From NCBI GenBank assembly GCA_963785765.1, contig CAWAWM010000003.1, positions 558,001 to 622,000 on the forward strand: a stretch of 64,000 bases of DNA, written 5' to 3'. The notes under the pieces are model-generated. The model saw only the letters and a program-made list of their open reading frames with translations. It ran no database searches and was not told where the DNA came from. Shown here in pieces: positions 42,341-50,753 of the stretch. The position numbers and the translations under genes are program-made. Position 1 is the stretch's first letter. Each line of letters opens with the position of its first letter. The stretch is from DATBGO01 sp963785765. Its GTDB lineage: Bacteria; Actinomycetota; Actinomycetes; Streptosporangiales; Streptosporangiaceae.

Positions 42341-43321
42341 ATGACAGCGAACAAGAATTTCAAGCGGCGTGTACGTGCTCGCGCTCTTAAGACCGGCGAG
42401 TCCTACACCGCGGCGCTTCGGCACTTCCGGACGGCCCCTTCGGGAGATTCCATGCCGGACACAGATCCCATCCGCATCGCTGCTGGGCAGCTCGATACGC
42501 CGGGCGACCCGCATGCCGCGGCGGCCCTGCACCGGGCTGGCCGTGATATCAGGCAGCTGATGACGCAGGCCCACGAGCAGGGTGCGCGGCTGATCCACTT
42601 CTGCGAGGGCGCGATCTGCGCACCGAACAAGCGGATCATGTCCAGCGACCCCAGCACGGTGGCTGAGGCCGACTGGACCCGCTTCGGCTGGGAAGCGCAA
42701 CAGGCCGAGCTGCGCTCGATCGCCGAACACGCCGCGGCCCTGAAGTTGTGGACCGTCCTTGGTGCCGTGCACCGGCTTACCGTGCCTCATCGCCCGCACA
42801 ACAGCCTCTACGTGATCGACAACTACGGCCGGGTCGTCACGCGCTACGACGAGCGGATGCTGTCCAACACCAAGGTCAGCTACATGTACACGCCCGGTAC
42901 CAGCCCGATCACCTTCGACGTCGAGGGCGTCCGGTTCGGCTGCGCGCTCGGCATGGAGTCTGTGTACCCGGAGCTGTTCCTGGACTACGAGCGGGCCGAC
43001 GTCCACTGCGTACTGCTTTCGACGCAGGGCCCCGGCGCATCGTTCGCGCTGCAGGCACAAGGCCACGCCAGCAGCAACAGCTACTGGATCAGCTACGCCA
43101 CCTGCGCCGCAGATGCTCACCTCGCACCGTCCGGCATCGTCGGCCCGGACGGAGCCTGGTCGGCACGCTGCGCGGCGACCGACGCCGCCGCGGTGGCCAT
43201 CGCCGACATCGACCGTGAATACGAAAACCTGGCACGGCCCTGGCGACGCACAGCGAGAGGCGACCGCTACGCCGCCGCCGCGGCCAGCGAGGACTCCCGA
43301 ACCAGCCGCGACTCGTTCTGA
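42341..43321 (+). CDS. Carbon-nitrogen hydrolase (nitrilase-fold) protein with altered active site
   Basis: 326 residues. A short basic N-terminal motif (NKNFKRRVRARALKTGESYTAALRHF) joins a nitrilase-superfamily domain (IRIAAGQLDTPGDP...). The catalytic Glu is present (LIHFCEGAIC). The usual Lys motif reads TRYDERMLSN, with Glu at the Lys position. The usual nucleophile motif reads RFGCALGMESVYPELF, with Gly where Cys is expected. Classical amidase chemistry is therefore unlikely. GGAAGG precedes the ATG; the frame is open 49 codons further up. Confidence 0.8.
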   Translation: MTANKNFKRRVRARALKTGESYTAALRHFRTAPSGDSMPDTDPIRIAAGQLDTPGDPHAAAALHRAGRDIRQLMTQAHEQGARLIHFCEGAICAPNKRIMSSDPSTVAEADWTRFGWEAQQAELRSIAEHAAALKLWTVLGAVHRLTVPHRPHNSLYVIDNYGRVVTRYDERMLSNTKVSYMYTPGTSPITFDVEGVRFGCALGMESVYPELFLDYERADVHCVLLSTQGPGASFALQAQGHASSNSYWISYATCAADAHLAPSGIVGPDGAWSARCAATDAAAVAIADIDREYENLARPWRRTARGDRYAAAAASEDSRTSRDSF

Positions 43322-43426
43322 CTGAGCGTGTGATTGAGCCGTGCTGATCTGGTGAGTCTCGCAGCGTGGCCCGGCGTGCGGCGGCCGGGGCCGCCAAGGC
43401 CAGAGGCCGCCGCTGACGCCGGGCCA

Positions 43427-43446
43427 GCGGCGCCGTGAGGCGCCGC
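43427..43446. terminator. Hairpin between convergent genes
   Basis: GCGGCGCC and GGCGCCGC form an 8-bp perfect stem closed by a GTGA (GNRA-type) tetraloop, followed by CTTGATCTTCTC. It lies between the nitrilase-like gene and the PIN-toxin gene and may end both transcripts. Confidence 0.6.
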
Positions 43447-43525
43447 CTTGATCTTCTCAATAGGTAATTTCGGCAACCTAGTTTCGGCGCCCCAGGGTGC
43501 TGCGTCTTCGCCGTAGCGGCTTGGG

Positions 43526-44041
43526 CTACCGGCGTCGCCGTGCATGCCGCCGCATGGTGTCGACCTTGGCCGCGAATGCTGTTGGCTCGATGATCGGGGT
43601 ACCGCGCCATGGGGACATCGAGAGCAGGTCGCTGTCGTTCGAGACCATGATCAGCGCCCCAACCTCCGCAGCCAGGTCGAGGATCAGGTTGTCCTCATAA
43701 TCTGGACAATCGTGAACCGTTCGCGGCACTTCAGCCAGCACGCCGCCGCTGCTGTGCTCGGCCGCCCGGACGACCGCCTCCAGGTAAGCGTCCACCTCGG
43801 GCTCACCCCACTTGAACAAGTCAGTCAGGATCCGGTTGACGTTCGTGGTGATGTGCGGGGATAGCCAGAGGGCGAACTCGGCGCCGTCCACGATGACGCT
43901 CAGGCAGTCGGCTGAGGGATTGCCGGAGACGGGCAGTGGAGACGGCCAGGAGCGGAATGGGCTGTTGCCGCTTGCCGCAGCCGTCACTAGGACGTTGATG
44001 TCATAAACAACCGCGGAGGGGACCGGCGCGAGGCGATTCAC
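43526..44041 (-). CDS. PIN-family toxin (TIGR00305-like)
   Basis: 171 residues: VVYDINVLVTAAASG (first Asp), the helix-rich middle LSPHITTNVNRILTDLFKW, CPDYEDNLILDLAAEVGALIMVSNDSDLLSM with the C-terminal acids (DNLIL, NDSDLL) and a basic tail. It fits the 'putative toxin component, PIN family'. GTG start overlapping the antitoxin stop (GTGA). Confidence 0.85.
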   Translation of the reverse strand: MNRLAPVPSAVVYDINVLVTAAASGNSPFRSWPSPLPVSGNPSADCLSVIVDGAEFALWLSPHITTNVNRILTDLFKWGEPEVDAYLEAVVRAAEHSSGGVLAEVPRTVHDCPDYEDNLILDLAAEVGALIMVSNDSDLLSMSPWRGTPIIEPTAFAAKVDTMRRHARRRR

Positions 44042-44304
44042 TCGCCCTTCTCCGGACGACTCTCCTTCATGAACTTCTGGATCCGAGCCGGCACGTCAGC
44101 TGGATCGATGCCTAGTTCCGCGGTGCGCTGCTGACCATACGCCTGCGCTTCCCGCAGTTGATTTGCGATCATGACCGACTTCATCACCTTGAGGGTCGCC
44201 CGCAGGTAGGCAGACCTGTTGCCATCGCCGAAGTAGGCAACCAGTTCGTCTAGCACCGGGCGGTCCTCGGGCTGGACTGCGAACCCCAACGTTTGCGCGC
44301 TCAT
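44038..44304 (-). CDS. Antitoxin partner of the PIN toxin (RHH-like)
   Basis: 88 residues starting MSAQTLGFAVQPEDRPVLDELVAYFGDGNRSAYLRATLKVMKSVM, which reads as a ribbon-helix-helix DNA-binding domain, followed by RTAELGIDPADVPARIQKFMKES as the likely toxin-binding region. The ATG at 44304 coincides with the predicted transcript 5' end; no Shine-Dalgarno. Family assignment rests on context and this pattern. Confidence 0.8.
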   Translation of the reverse strand: MSAQTLGFAVQPEDRPVLDELVAYFGDGNRSAYLRATLKVMKSVMIANQLREAQAYGQQRTAELGIDPADVPARIQKFMKESRPEKGE

Positions 44305-44310
44305 AGTCTG

Positions 44311-44339
44311 ATTGTAGACGCCTCGCCTCCCGGAGGCAA
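44311..44339 (-). promoter_or_regulatory. Promoter and operator of the 43.5-44.3 kb TA pair
   Basis: Minus strand: TTGCCT (44339-44334), 17 nt, TACAAT (44316-44311), then 6 nt to the ATG. The spacer contains a perfect 13-bp palindrome GCCTCC-C-GGAGGC (44325-44337) overlapping the -35 box. This is a textbook position for autorepression by the antitoxin. Confidence 0.75.
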
Positions 44340-44492
44340 TTAATTGCATATGACGCGGCACTGCTCACGCCGGTCAACAGATCTTGTGTCATCACGGACT
44401 CCGCGAAGGCCAACGGGCACGGGTCGGGCACGCGCCTTGGCGTGAAGACAGTTCCGGCGCTGGCCTTACCGTGCTGACCTGCGACTTGAGGG

Positions 44493-44565
<73 letters not shown>

Positions 44566-44799
44566 TGGGCTATCGGTGCTGGGCTATCAGGCCTGGTCTC
44601 AACTCGCCTGTCAGCGCGTCCGGTGCTCCGGAAACTGCCGCGCTGACGCCGGCAGGCGGCATCAAGCCTAGCCGGTCGCCAGCGGGTCGGAGGCAGCAGC
44701 GCTGCGCGGAGGTCCGCAGACCATCCGCCGGCGGGCCGGGGGCGGCCGCGTCCGGCCTAGGGTGGGGTGACAGCCGACAGCACGGTCAGGAGCAGTGCG

Positions 44800-45258
44800 G
44801 TGCAGGTTAGGGACATCATGACTGAGGCAACGGTCACCGAGTCTGCGACCGACAGCCTCCGCAGCGCGGCAGAGCTCATGTGGCGACAGCAGACTGGCTC
44901 GCTTCTGGTCACCGACGGCGGCCAGCTCATCGGCATCATCACCGAGCGCGATGTGCTCAGGGCCGTGGCACTGGGCGCGGATCCTGATCGCAGCTCGGTC
45001 GACGAAGTCATGACGGCTGACGTGTTCACCGTGCATCCCGACATGCCGCTCCAGGATGCGGCCAGGGAGATGGCCAAACGGTGGATCAGGCATCTTCCCG
45101 TTGTCCAGGGCAGCCAGCTTCTCGGCGTGGTCAGCATGCGGGATGTCACGGCAGTCTTCGCTGCGCTGGCACCGGCCAAGGTGAACGTCGAGCACGAATT
45201 CGACCACCTGGTCCGGGAACGCCGCCTGGCCAGGATCGAGCAGGGCGACCTCGACTAG
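44800..45258 (+). CDS. CBS-domain pair protein
   Basis: 152 residues with two CBS motifs (MQVRDIMTEATVTESATDSLRSAAELM, GIITERDVLRAVALGAD; VDEVMTADVFTVHPDMPLQDAAREM, LLGVVSMRDVTAVF) and a charged tail. Probable adenine-nucleotide sensor. GTG 44800 has AGGAG 7-8 nt upstream and gives the usual family N-terminus; the frame is open from GTG 44767. It converges on the MTA phosphorylase gene with a 2-bp gap. Confidence 0.88.
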   Translation: MQVRDIMTEATVTESATDSLRSAAELMWRQQTGSLLVTDGGQLIGIITERDVLRAVALGADPDRSSVDEVMTADVFTVHPDMPLQDAAREMAKRWIRHLPVVQGSQLLGVVSMRDVTAVFAALAPAKVNVEHEFDHLVRERRLARIEQGDLD

Positions 45259-45260
45259 CC

Positions 45261-46067
45261 TCAGGGCAGCTGTATCGGGAGCGGCAGGTCGTCGAGGGCG
45301 TGCGGGCAGGGGCAGTCACGTTCGGCGGGCAGCTTCTCGATGACCTTCATGAGCAGGTCCCGCAGCCGCGTCAGGTTTCCCGCGAACACGCGGAACACTT
45401 CAGCGTGCGTAACCCCCTGCCCCTCCTCGATGCCCGCGTCGGTGTCCGTCACCAGCGCGATCGTCGTATAGCAGAGCGCGAGCTCGCGAGCCAGCACGGC
45501 CTCGGGATGGCCGGTCATGCCGACCAGGGTCCAGCCTTGCGCCGCATACCAGCGCGACTCGGCCCTGGTCGAGAACCGGGGGCCGTCGATGACCACCAGC
45601 GTTCCTGACTCGGCCGGCGGCCAGCCTGCCGCCTGCGCGGTCGTGATCGCGACCGAACGGCCAACGGGGCAATAAGGGTCGGCGAACTGGACGTGGACGG
45701 CGGCGCCTTCGTCGTAGTAGGTCTGCACGCGGCCGCCGGTCCGGTCCACGATCTGGTCCGGGATGACCAGAGTGCCTGGCCCGTAGGCGGAGATCAGCGA
45801 GCCGACCGCGCTGGGGGCGACGACCTGGCGGACGCCGATGGACCGGAGCGCCCAGAGGTTGGCGCGATACGGGATGCGGTGCGGCGGAAATCGGTGGTCA
45901 CGGCCGTGCCGCGGCACGAAGGCTACCCGGCGGCCGGCTACCTCGCCGATCACCAGCGGGTCACTGGGCGGCCCGAACGGGGTCCGCACCGTGACCTCGT
46001 CGGCAGCGTCCAGGAACTCATACAGGCCCGACCCGCCAATGACGCCGATACTGGCCAGATCGGCCAC
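45261..46067 (-). CDS. mtnP: S-methyl-5'-thioadenosine phosphorylase (PNP/MTAP family)
   Basis: A 268-residue phosphorylase: IGVIGGSGLYEFLD (phosphate-binding loop), FVPRHGRDHRFPPHRIPYRANLWAL, VVIDGPRFSTRAESRWYAAQGWTLVGMTGHPEAVLARELALCY with the base-binding residues. Splits 5'-methylthioadenosine from polyamine/SAM metabolism into adenine and 5-methylthioribose-1-phosphate. The pattern MTGHPEA (rather than MTxxPEA variants) suits MTAP/MIP enzymes; some relatives prefer inosine or 5'-deoxyadenosine. Confidence 0.9.
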   Translation of the reverse strand: MADLASIGVIGGSGLYEFLDAADEVTVRTPFGPPSDPLVIGEVAGRRVAFVPRHGRDHRFPPHRIPYRANLWALRSIGVRQVVAPSAVGSLISAYGPGTLVIPDQIVDRTGGRVQTYYDEGAAVHVQFADPYCPVGRSVAITTAQAAGWPPAESGTLVVIDGPRFSTRAESRWYAAQGWTLVGMTGHPEAVLARELALCYTTIALVTDTDAGIEEGQGVTHAEVFRVFAGNLTRLRDLLMKVIEKLPAERDCPCPHALDDLPLPIQLP

Positions 46068-46073
46068 CGTAGG

Positions 46074-46484
46074 TCAGGCGACCTTCGAACCAGAACCAGA
46101 TGAACGAGACGAACTCGACGAGCCCGAGGCGGAGCCCGACGAGGACGAGCCTGTGCCAGCAGCCTGGCCGGCCTTCTTGTCGCCCGACGACGACCCGGAG
46201 TCTCCCGAGCCAGACCCGCTCGACCCGCTCGACTCTGACTTCGATTCTGACTTCGACTCGCTGGAGCCGTTGGCGGCGGACCGGCTGGTGTCGGCGCCGT
46301 TCTGGCTCTTGCGGCTGTCGGTGCGGTAGAACCCGGAGCCCTTGAACACGATGCCGACCGGCGAGAACACCTTGCGCAGCCTGCCGCCACATGACGAGCA
46401 CACCGACAACGGCTCATCAGTGAAGCGCTGCACCACCTCGAGCCGCTCTGCGCAATCGGTGCAGGCGTACTGGTAGGTCGGCAC
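46074..46484 (-). CDS. FmdB-like zinc-ribbon protein, Ruc-type
   Basis: 136 residues. The first 55 are a zinc ribbon with two CxxC pairs (YACTDCAERLEVVQRFTDEPLSVCSSCGG) and the FmdB signature KVFSPVGIVFKGSGFYRTD. The rest is a disordered Ser/Gly/Lys tail. M. tuberculosis Rv0991c (Ruc), in the same gene context, is a redox-regulated chaperone of this layout, so a similar Hsp70-linked role is plausible. Located between mtnP and the cyclo-ligase gene on the same strand. Confidence 0.87.
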   Translation of the reverse strand: MPTYQYACTDCAERLEVVQRFTDEPLSVCSSCGGRLRKVFSPVGIVFKGSGFYRTDSRKSQNGADTSRSAANGSSESKSESKSESSGSSGSGSGDSGSSSGDKKAGQAAGTGSSSSGSASGSSSSSRSSGSGSKVA

Positions 46485-46542
46485 TGGTTCCTCCTCGCGG
46501 CGTTAGCACTCGCCACCGTCAACTGCTAAATGTTAGCAACCG

Positions 46543-47154
46543 TTAAGCCAGTCTGATGATTCCTTGCGCCGGCTGTGCAACCAGGCGAACCGGCTGGTCG
46601 TGCGGGCCCGCCGGGACCGCGTCGAGCAACTCGTCATCGTAGAGCAGTGCCACGGTGGGCACCGAGCTGCCGACCCTGGCCAGCGCGCGGTCGTACGAGC
46701 CACCGCCGCGGCCTAGCCGGTACCCGCGCCGGTCGGCGGCCAGGGCCGGGACGATCACCAGGTCAGCGCTGGCGACGGCACCGGGGCCGCGAGGCGGCTC
46801 GGTCGGCTCCAGCAGGCCGCGGGCCGCCGCGCCGAGCGAGTCCGGGCCCTCGTACGAGGCCCAGTCCAGGTCGTCGTCAGGGCGCAGCAGCGGCAGCAGC
46901 ACGTATGCGCCGCGCTTCCAGAGCGCGTAGACCAGGCTGCGGGTGCCCGGCTCGGTGCCGACCGAGATGTAGGCCGCGACCGTCCCGGCCATCTGCGTCT
47001 CGGGCAGGTCCAGCACCGCGTCACGGAGCAGCCGCCCGGCTTCCTCGCGGCGCTCCCCTGACAGTGCCGCCCGCGCGGCGAGCAGGCTCGTGCGCAGCGT
47101 GGCCTTGGCCGACCGCAGCTCAGCGTCAGCCCCGGACCTGGCGTCAGCAGGCAT
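46543..47154 (-). CDS. 5-formyltetrahydrofolate cyclo-ligase
   Basis: 203 residues: an ATP-binding N-terminal basic helix (AKATLRTSLLAARAALSGERR) and the signature LVIVPALAADRRGYRLGRGGGSYDRALARV. Converts 5-formyl-THF to 5,10-methenyl-THF with ATP. Rv0992c holds the same place in M. tuberculosis, divergent from galU. Confidence 0.92.
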   Translation of the reverse strand: MPADARSGADAELRSAKATLRTSLLAARAALSGERREEAGRLLRDAVLDLPETQMAGTVAAYISVGTEPGTRSLVYALWKRGAYVLLPLLRPDDDLDWASYEGPDSLGAAARGLLEPTEPPRGPGAVASADLVIVPALAADRRGYRLGRGGGSYDRALARVGSSVPTVALLYDDELLDAVPAGPHDQPVRLVAQPAQGIIRLA

Positions 47155-47499
47155 GCGGTTCGGGCACCTCCCCGGGCAGCGTAGCGCCGGTAGCGCGCCA
47201 GCAGACAGCAGGCCGGCAGGCAGCGGGCCAGCCGGGACCAGGCCAGCCGGGACCGGGCCACTGGGGAGGCGAGCCGGCCCGGCTGGCGGCGCGGTCAGCG
47301 CTGGGACCAGAGCGCGCGACTAGCCTGATGTCGCCAGGGCAGGACCGGTCGGTGCGCTAGCCGAAGCCGACCGGATGACATACTCGAAGTTTCGCAGTTC
47401 CTTGACACCGAACAAGCGGGGACAAAATGCGCACGATCATGACCATCTATCCGGGACCACGGACTCTTGGCCATCATCAGGGAAGACGGGCTCTTGGCC
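47155..47499 (+). promoter_or_regulatory. Intergenic control region of galU
   Basis: 345 bp with no gene. It holds a 15-bp near-perfect tandem repeat GGCCAGCCGGGACCA (47226-47255), an 8-bp inverted repeat CCGGTCGG (47345-47352) / CCGACCGG (47367-47374) and a possible galU promoter: TTGACA (47402-47407) with CAAAAT (47423-47428) 15 nt later, or AAATGC at 17 nt. Confidence 0.45.
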
Positions 47500-48411
47500 A
47501 TGGCTGAGGCCAGCGCGGTCAGCAAGGCCGTCATCCCCGCCGCGGGCCTCGGAACCAGGTTCCTGCCCGCCACCAAGGCGACGCCCAAGGAGATGCTGCC
47601 TATCGTCGACACCCCGGCGATCCAGTACGTCGTGGAGGAGGCGGTGGCCGCGGGGCTGAGCGACGTCCTCATGATCACCGGCCGGGGCAAGCGCCAGATC
47701 GAGGACCACTTCGACCGCAACTACGAACTCGAGGCGACCCTCACCGCCAAGGGCGACAAGGATGCGCTGGCTGAGGTCCAGGCCTCCAACGATATGGCCA
47801 CCATCCACTACGTGCGCCAGGGCGCGCCGAAGGGCCTGGGCCATGCGGTGCTATGCGCCGCCCACCACGTCGGGAACGCCCCGTTCGCGGTGCTGCTCGG
47901 TGACGATCTCATCGACGAGCGTGACCCGCTGCTGCAGCGCATGATCGAGGTCAGGCAGCAGTTCGGCGGCAGTGTCGTCGCGCTGATGGAGGTCGAGCCC
48001 AGCCAGATCTCCAACTATGGCTGCGTCGCGATGAAGCCCACCGATCAGGCTGATGTCGTCGTGGTGACCGACATGGTGGAGAAGCCCGACCCCAGCGAGG
48101 CCCCGTCCAACTGGATCATCATCGGCCGCTACGTCTGCGACCCGTCGGTCTTCGACGTGCTGGCCAACACGCGGCCGGGCAAGGGCGGCGAGATTCAGCT
48201 CACCGACGCGCTGCGGACCCTGGCCAAGGCGGACCGCGGATCCGGCATCGACGGCGGCGGCGTGCATGGCGTACTGTTCCGCGGCCGGCGCTACGACACC
48301 GGCAACAAGCTCGACTACCTGCGCACCCTGGTCCAGTTCGCCTGCGAGCGGCCGGATGTCGCCGGCGAGTTCTTGCCCTGGCTCCGCGGATACCTGGACA
48401 GCCTGTCGTGA
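47500..48411 (+). CDS. galU: UTP-glucose-1-phosphate uridylyltransferase
   Basis: 303 residues: KAVIPAAGLGTRFLPATKATPKEMLPIVDTPAIQYVVEEA (nucleotide-binding motif), GLGHAVLCAAHHVG, VLLGDDLID, VEKPDPSEAPSNWIIIGRY and GGEIQLTDAL. Makes UDP-glucose for cell-wall glycans, trehalose and glycogen. The ATG is chosen over a TTG 11 codons upstream. Rv0993 (galU) has the same neighbours. Confidence 0.95.
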   Translation: MAEASAVSKAVIPAAGLGTRFLPATKATPKEMLPIVDTPAIQYVVEEAVAAGLSDVLMITGRGKRQIEDHFDRNYELEATLTAKGDKDALAEVQASNDMATIHYVRQGAPKGLGHAVLCAAHHVGNAPFAVLLGDDLIDERDPLLQRMIEVRQQFGGSVVALMEVEPSQISNYGCVAMKPTDQADVVVVTDMVEKPDPSEAPSNWIIIGRYVCDPSVFDVLANTRPGKGGEIQLTDALRTLAKADRGSGIDGGGVHGVLFRGRRYDTGNKLDYLRTLVQFACERPDVAGEFLPWLRGYLDSLS

Positions 48412-48449
48412 AGCAGGACGTCGCCCGCCCGGCCCGTCCCGGCGCCTGA

Positions 48450-49706
48450 ATGAGTAGCACCCCGATGACCACCGCAGCGTCCCGCGGGCAGGCCGCGATG
48501 GAGCCGGTCGACAGCTACCTGGCCAGCGTGCTGGCGTCGATCCGCCCCATCGCCGCCCGCGAGCTGAGCCTGGCCGATGCCGACGGCGCCGTGCTGACCA
48601 GCGACATCACCGCCGGATGGCCGCTGCCGTCGTTCGACAACTCGGCCATGGACGGGTACGCGGTGCTCGCCGCGGACGTGGCCACCGCCAGTGCGGGCGC
48701 CCCGGTGACGCTGCCGGTCCGCGGCGAGGTCGCGGCCGGCGACACCAGAACCCTGCGGCTGATCCCCGGCAGCTGCCTGCGGATCATGACCGGCGCCATG
48801 CTGCCGGCGGGCGCCGACGCGGTCGTGCCGGTGGAGTGGACCGACGACGGCACCGACCAGGTGACGATCCGCCAGCCCGCGGCCCCCGGCCACGCCGTCA
48901 AGCGGACCGGTGACGACGCGGCCCCCGGCGACGTGCTGCTGGCCGCCGGGACCCGGCTCGGGCCCGCCGCCCTCGGGCTGCTCGCGGCGGCCGGTCACGG
49001 CACCGCGCTGGCCCGCCCGCGGCCGCGGGTCACGGTGATCTCGACCGGCAACGAGCTGGCCGAGCCCGGCACTGCGGTGCTGCCCGGCCAGATCTGGGAG
49101 TCCAACAGCGTCATGCTGGCCGCCGCCGCCCGCCAGCTCGGCTGCCCGGCCCGCCGCCATCCCATGGTGCGCGACGACACCGACGCGGTGCTGGCCGCCA
49201 TCGAGAGCGAGCTGCCCTCGACCGATCTGCTGGTGACCAGCGGCGGCGTCAGCATGGGCGGCGAGCACGACGTGGTCAAGGCGGCCCTGCAGCGGCTGGG
49301 CACGGTCCGGTTCACGAAGGTGGCGATGCAGCCGGGGATGCCGCAGGGCTTCGGCGTAGTCGGGGACAGCGCCGTGCCGATCTTCACGCTGCCCGGGAAC
49401 CCGGTCAGCGCGTATGTCTCGTTTCAGCTGTTTGTCAGGCCCGCAGTGGGTGCCTTGCAAAACCGGGAAGCCGAACGGCTGCCGCGCGTTCGTGCCGTGC
49501 TCGCAGCGCCGGTCCGCTCCCCGGCGGGCAAGCGCTCCTTCCTGCGCGGCATCCTGGATGCGGCCACCGGGACGGTCCTGCCGGTTTCTGGCCAGGCCTC
49601 CCACCAGCTTGCCTCCCTGGCCAAGGCCAACGCCCTGATTATCGTTCCGGAACTGGTTTCCGAGATGGCCGCGGGCGAGACCGCCGATGTGCTGGAGCTG
49701 CCATGA
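48450..49706 (+). CDS. moeA: Molybdopterin molybdotransferase
   Basis: 418 residues: the N-terminal domain MEPVDSYLASVLASIRPI...PLPSFDNSAMDGYAVLAAD, the GRIMTGAMLPAGADAV-like segment (LRIMTGAMLPAGADAVVP), the MoaB/Mog-like domain TGNELAEPGTAVLPGQIWESNS...VTSGGVSMGGEHD and the C-terminal beta domain with LPGNPVSAYVSF. Inserts molybdate into adenylylated molybdopterin. Its stop overlaps moaC (ATGA). A start at the internal ATG (MEPVDSY) is also possible. Confidence 0.94.
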   Translation: MSSTPMTTAASRGQAAMEPVDSYLASVLASIRPIAARELSLADADGAVLTSDITAGWPLPSFDNSAMDGYAVLAADVATASAGAPVTLPVRGEVAAGDTRTLRLIPGSCLRIMTGAMLPAGADAVVPVEWTDDGTDQVTIRQPAAPGHAVKRTGDDAAPGDVLLAAGTRLGPAALGLLAAAGHGTALARPRPRVTVISTGNELAEPGTAVLPGQIWESNSVMLAAAARQLGCPARRHPMVRDDTDAVLAAIESELPSTDLLVTSGGVSMGGEHDVVKAALQRLGTVRFTKVAMQPGMPQGFGVVGDSAVPIFTLPGNPVSAYVSFQLFVRPAVGALQNREAERLPRVRAVLAAPVRSPAGKRSFLRGILDAATGTVLPVSGQASHQLASLAKANALIIVPELVSEMAAGETADVLELP

Positions 49707-50194
49707 ACGAGGCGGGTGACCAGGCCACGCAGCTGACCCATCTCGACACTGCGGGCCGGGCCCGGATGGTTGACGTGTCGGGCAAGGACGTGACCAGCCG
49801 CCAGGCCCGGGCCTCGGGACGGGTGCTGCTCTCCCCCGCCGCGGTCACCGCACTGCGGGACGGGACCGTGCCCAAGGGCGACGCGCTCGCGGTCGCGCGG
49901 ATCGCCGGGATCCAGGGCGCCAAGCGGACGCCGGAGCTGGTGCCGCTGTGCCACCCGATCGGGCTGCACTCGGTGACCGTCGAGGCCGATGTGCACGACG
50001 ACGGAGTGCTGATCGTGGCCACGACGCGCACCGCCGACCGGACCGGCGTCGAGATGGAGGCGCTGACGGCCGTGGCGGTCGGGGCGCTCGCGCTGGTCGA
50101 TATGGTCAAGGCGATCGACCCGGCCGCGGTGATCAGCGATATCAGGGTCGAGGAGAAGTCAGGCGGCAAGACAGGCAGCTGGACCAGGCCATGA
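49703..50194 (+). CDS. moaC: Cyclic pyranopterin monophosphate synthase
   Basis: 163 residues: LTHLDTAGRARMVDVSGKDVTSRQARASG, AKRTPELVPLCHPI (substrate-binding Cys-His) and TADRTGVEMEALTAVAVGALALVDMVKAID. Catalyses the second half of the first molybdenum-cofactor step, GTP to cPMP. ATGA overlaps at both ends show a tightly coupled moeA-moaC-mogA operon. Confidence 0.95.
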   Translation: MNEAGDQATQLTHLDTAGRARMVDVSGKDVTSRQARASGRVLLSPAAVTALRDGTVPKGDALAVARIAGIQGAKRTPELVPLCHPIGLHSVTVEADVHDDGVLIVATTRTADRTGVEMEALTAVAVGALALVDMVKAIDPAAVISDIRVEEKSGGKTGSWTRP

Positions 50195-50676
50195 TCAGGG
50201 CGCTGGCGATCACCATCTCCAACCGGGCTGCTGCCGGTATTTACGCCGACAAATCAGGCCCGGTGCTGGCCGGACTGCTGAGCGAGGCGGGCTGCGGCGT
50301 CGACGGGCCGATGGTGATCTCGGACGGTGACGCCGTCGAGGCGGCGCTGCGGGATGCGGTCGCGGCGGGCTATGACGTCGTGGTGACCACCGGCGGGACC
50401 GGGCTGACGCCTGGCGACCTGACCCCGGAGATGACCGGGAGGGTGATCGACCGGGAGGTCCCCGGGATTGCCGAAGCGATCAGGGCAGCCGGTACCGCCG
50501 CCGGGGTGCCCTCGGCGATGTTGTCGCGCGGGCTGGCCGGGCTGGCCGGCCGGACCCTGATCGTCAACCTGCCCGGCTCGACGGGCGGGGTCAGGGACGG
50601 GATGGCGGTGCTGGCCGGCGTGCTCGGGCACGCGGTCGATCAGGCCGCGGGCGGCGACCATCCCCGGGCGAGCTGA
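50191..50676 (+). CDS. mogA: Molybdopterin adenylyltransferase (MogA/MoaB family)
   Basis: 161 residues: ALAITISNRAAAGIYADKSGPVLAGLL, VVTTGGTGLTPGDLTPEMTGRVIDREVPGIAEAIRAAG and LIVNLPGSTGGVRDGMAVL. Adenylylates molybdopterin before MoeA acts; MoaB relatives share the fold and some lack activity. The start overlaps the moaC stop (ATGA). Confidence 0.92.
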   Translation: MIRALAITISNRAAAGIYADKSGPVLAGLLSEAGCGVDGPMVISDGDAVEAALRDAVAAGYDVVVTTGGTGLTPGDLTPEMTGRVIDREVPGIAEAIRAAGTAAGVPSAMLSRGLAGLAGRTLIVNLPGSTGGVRDGMAVLAGVLGHAVDQAAGGDHPRAS

Positions 50677-50753
50677 GCTGGCGCCAAGTATTCAGTCGCA
50701 TTCATAACGGGACCGAATGGCGCAGTGCCCGGTTGCCAGGGAATGATGGTGCC

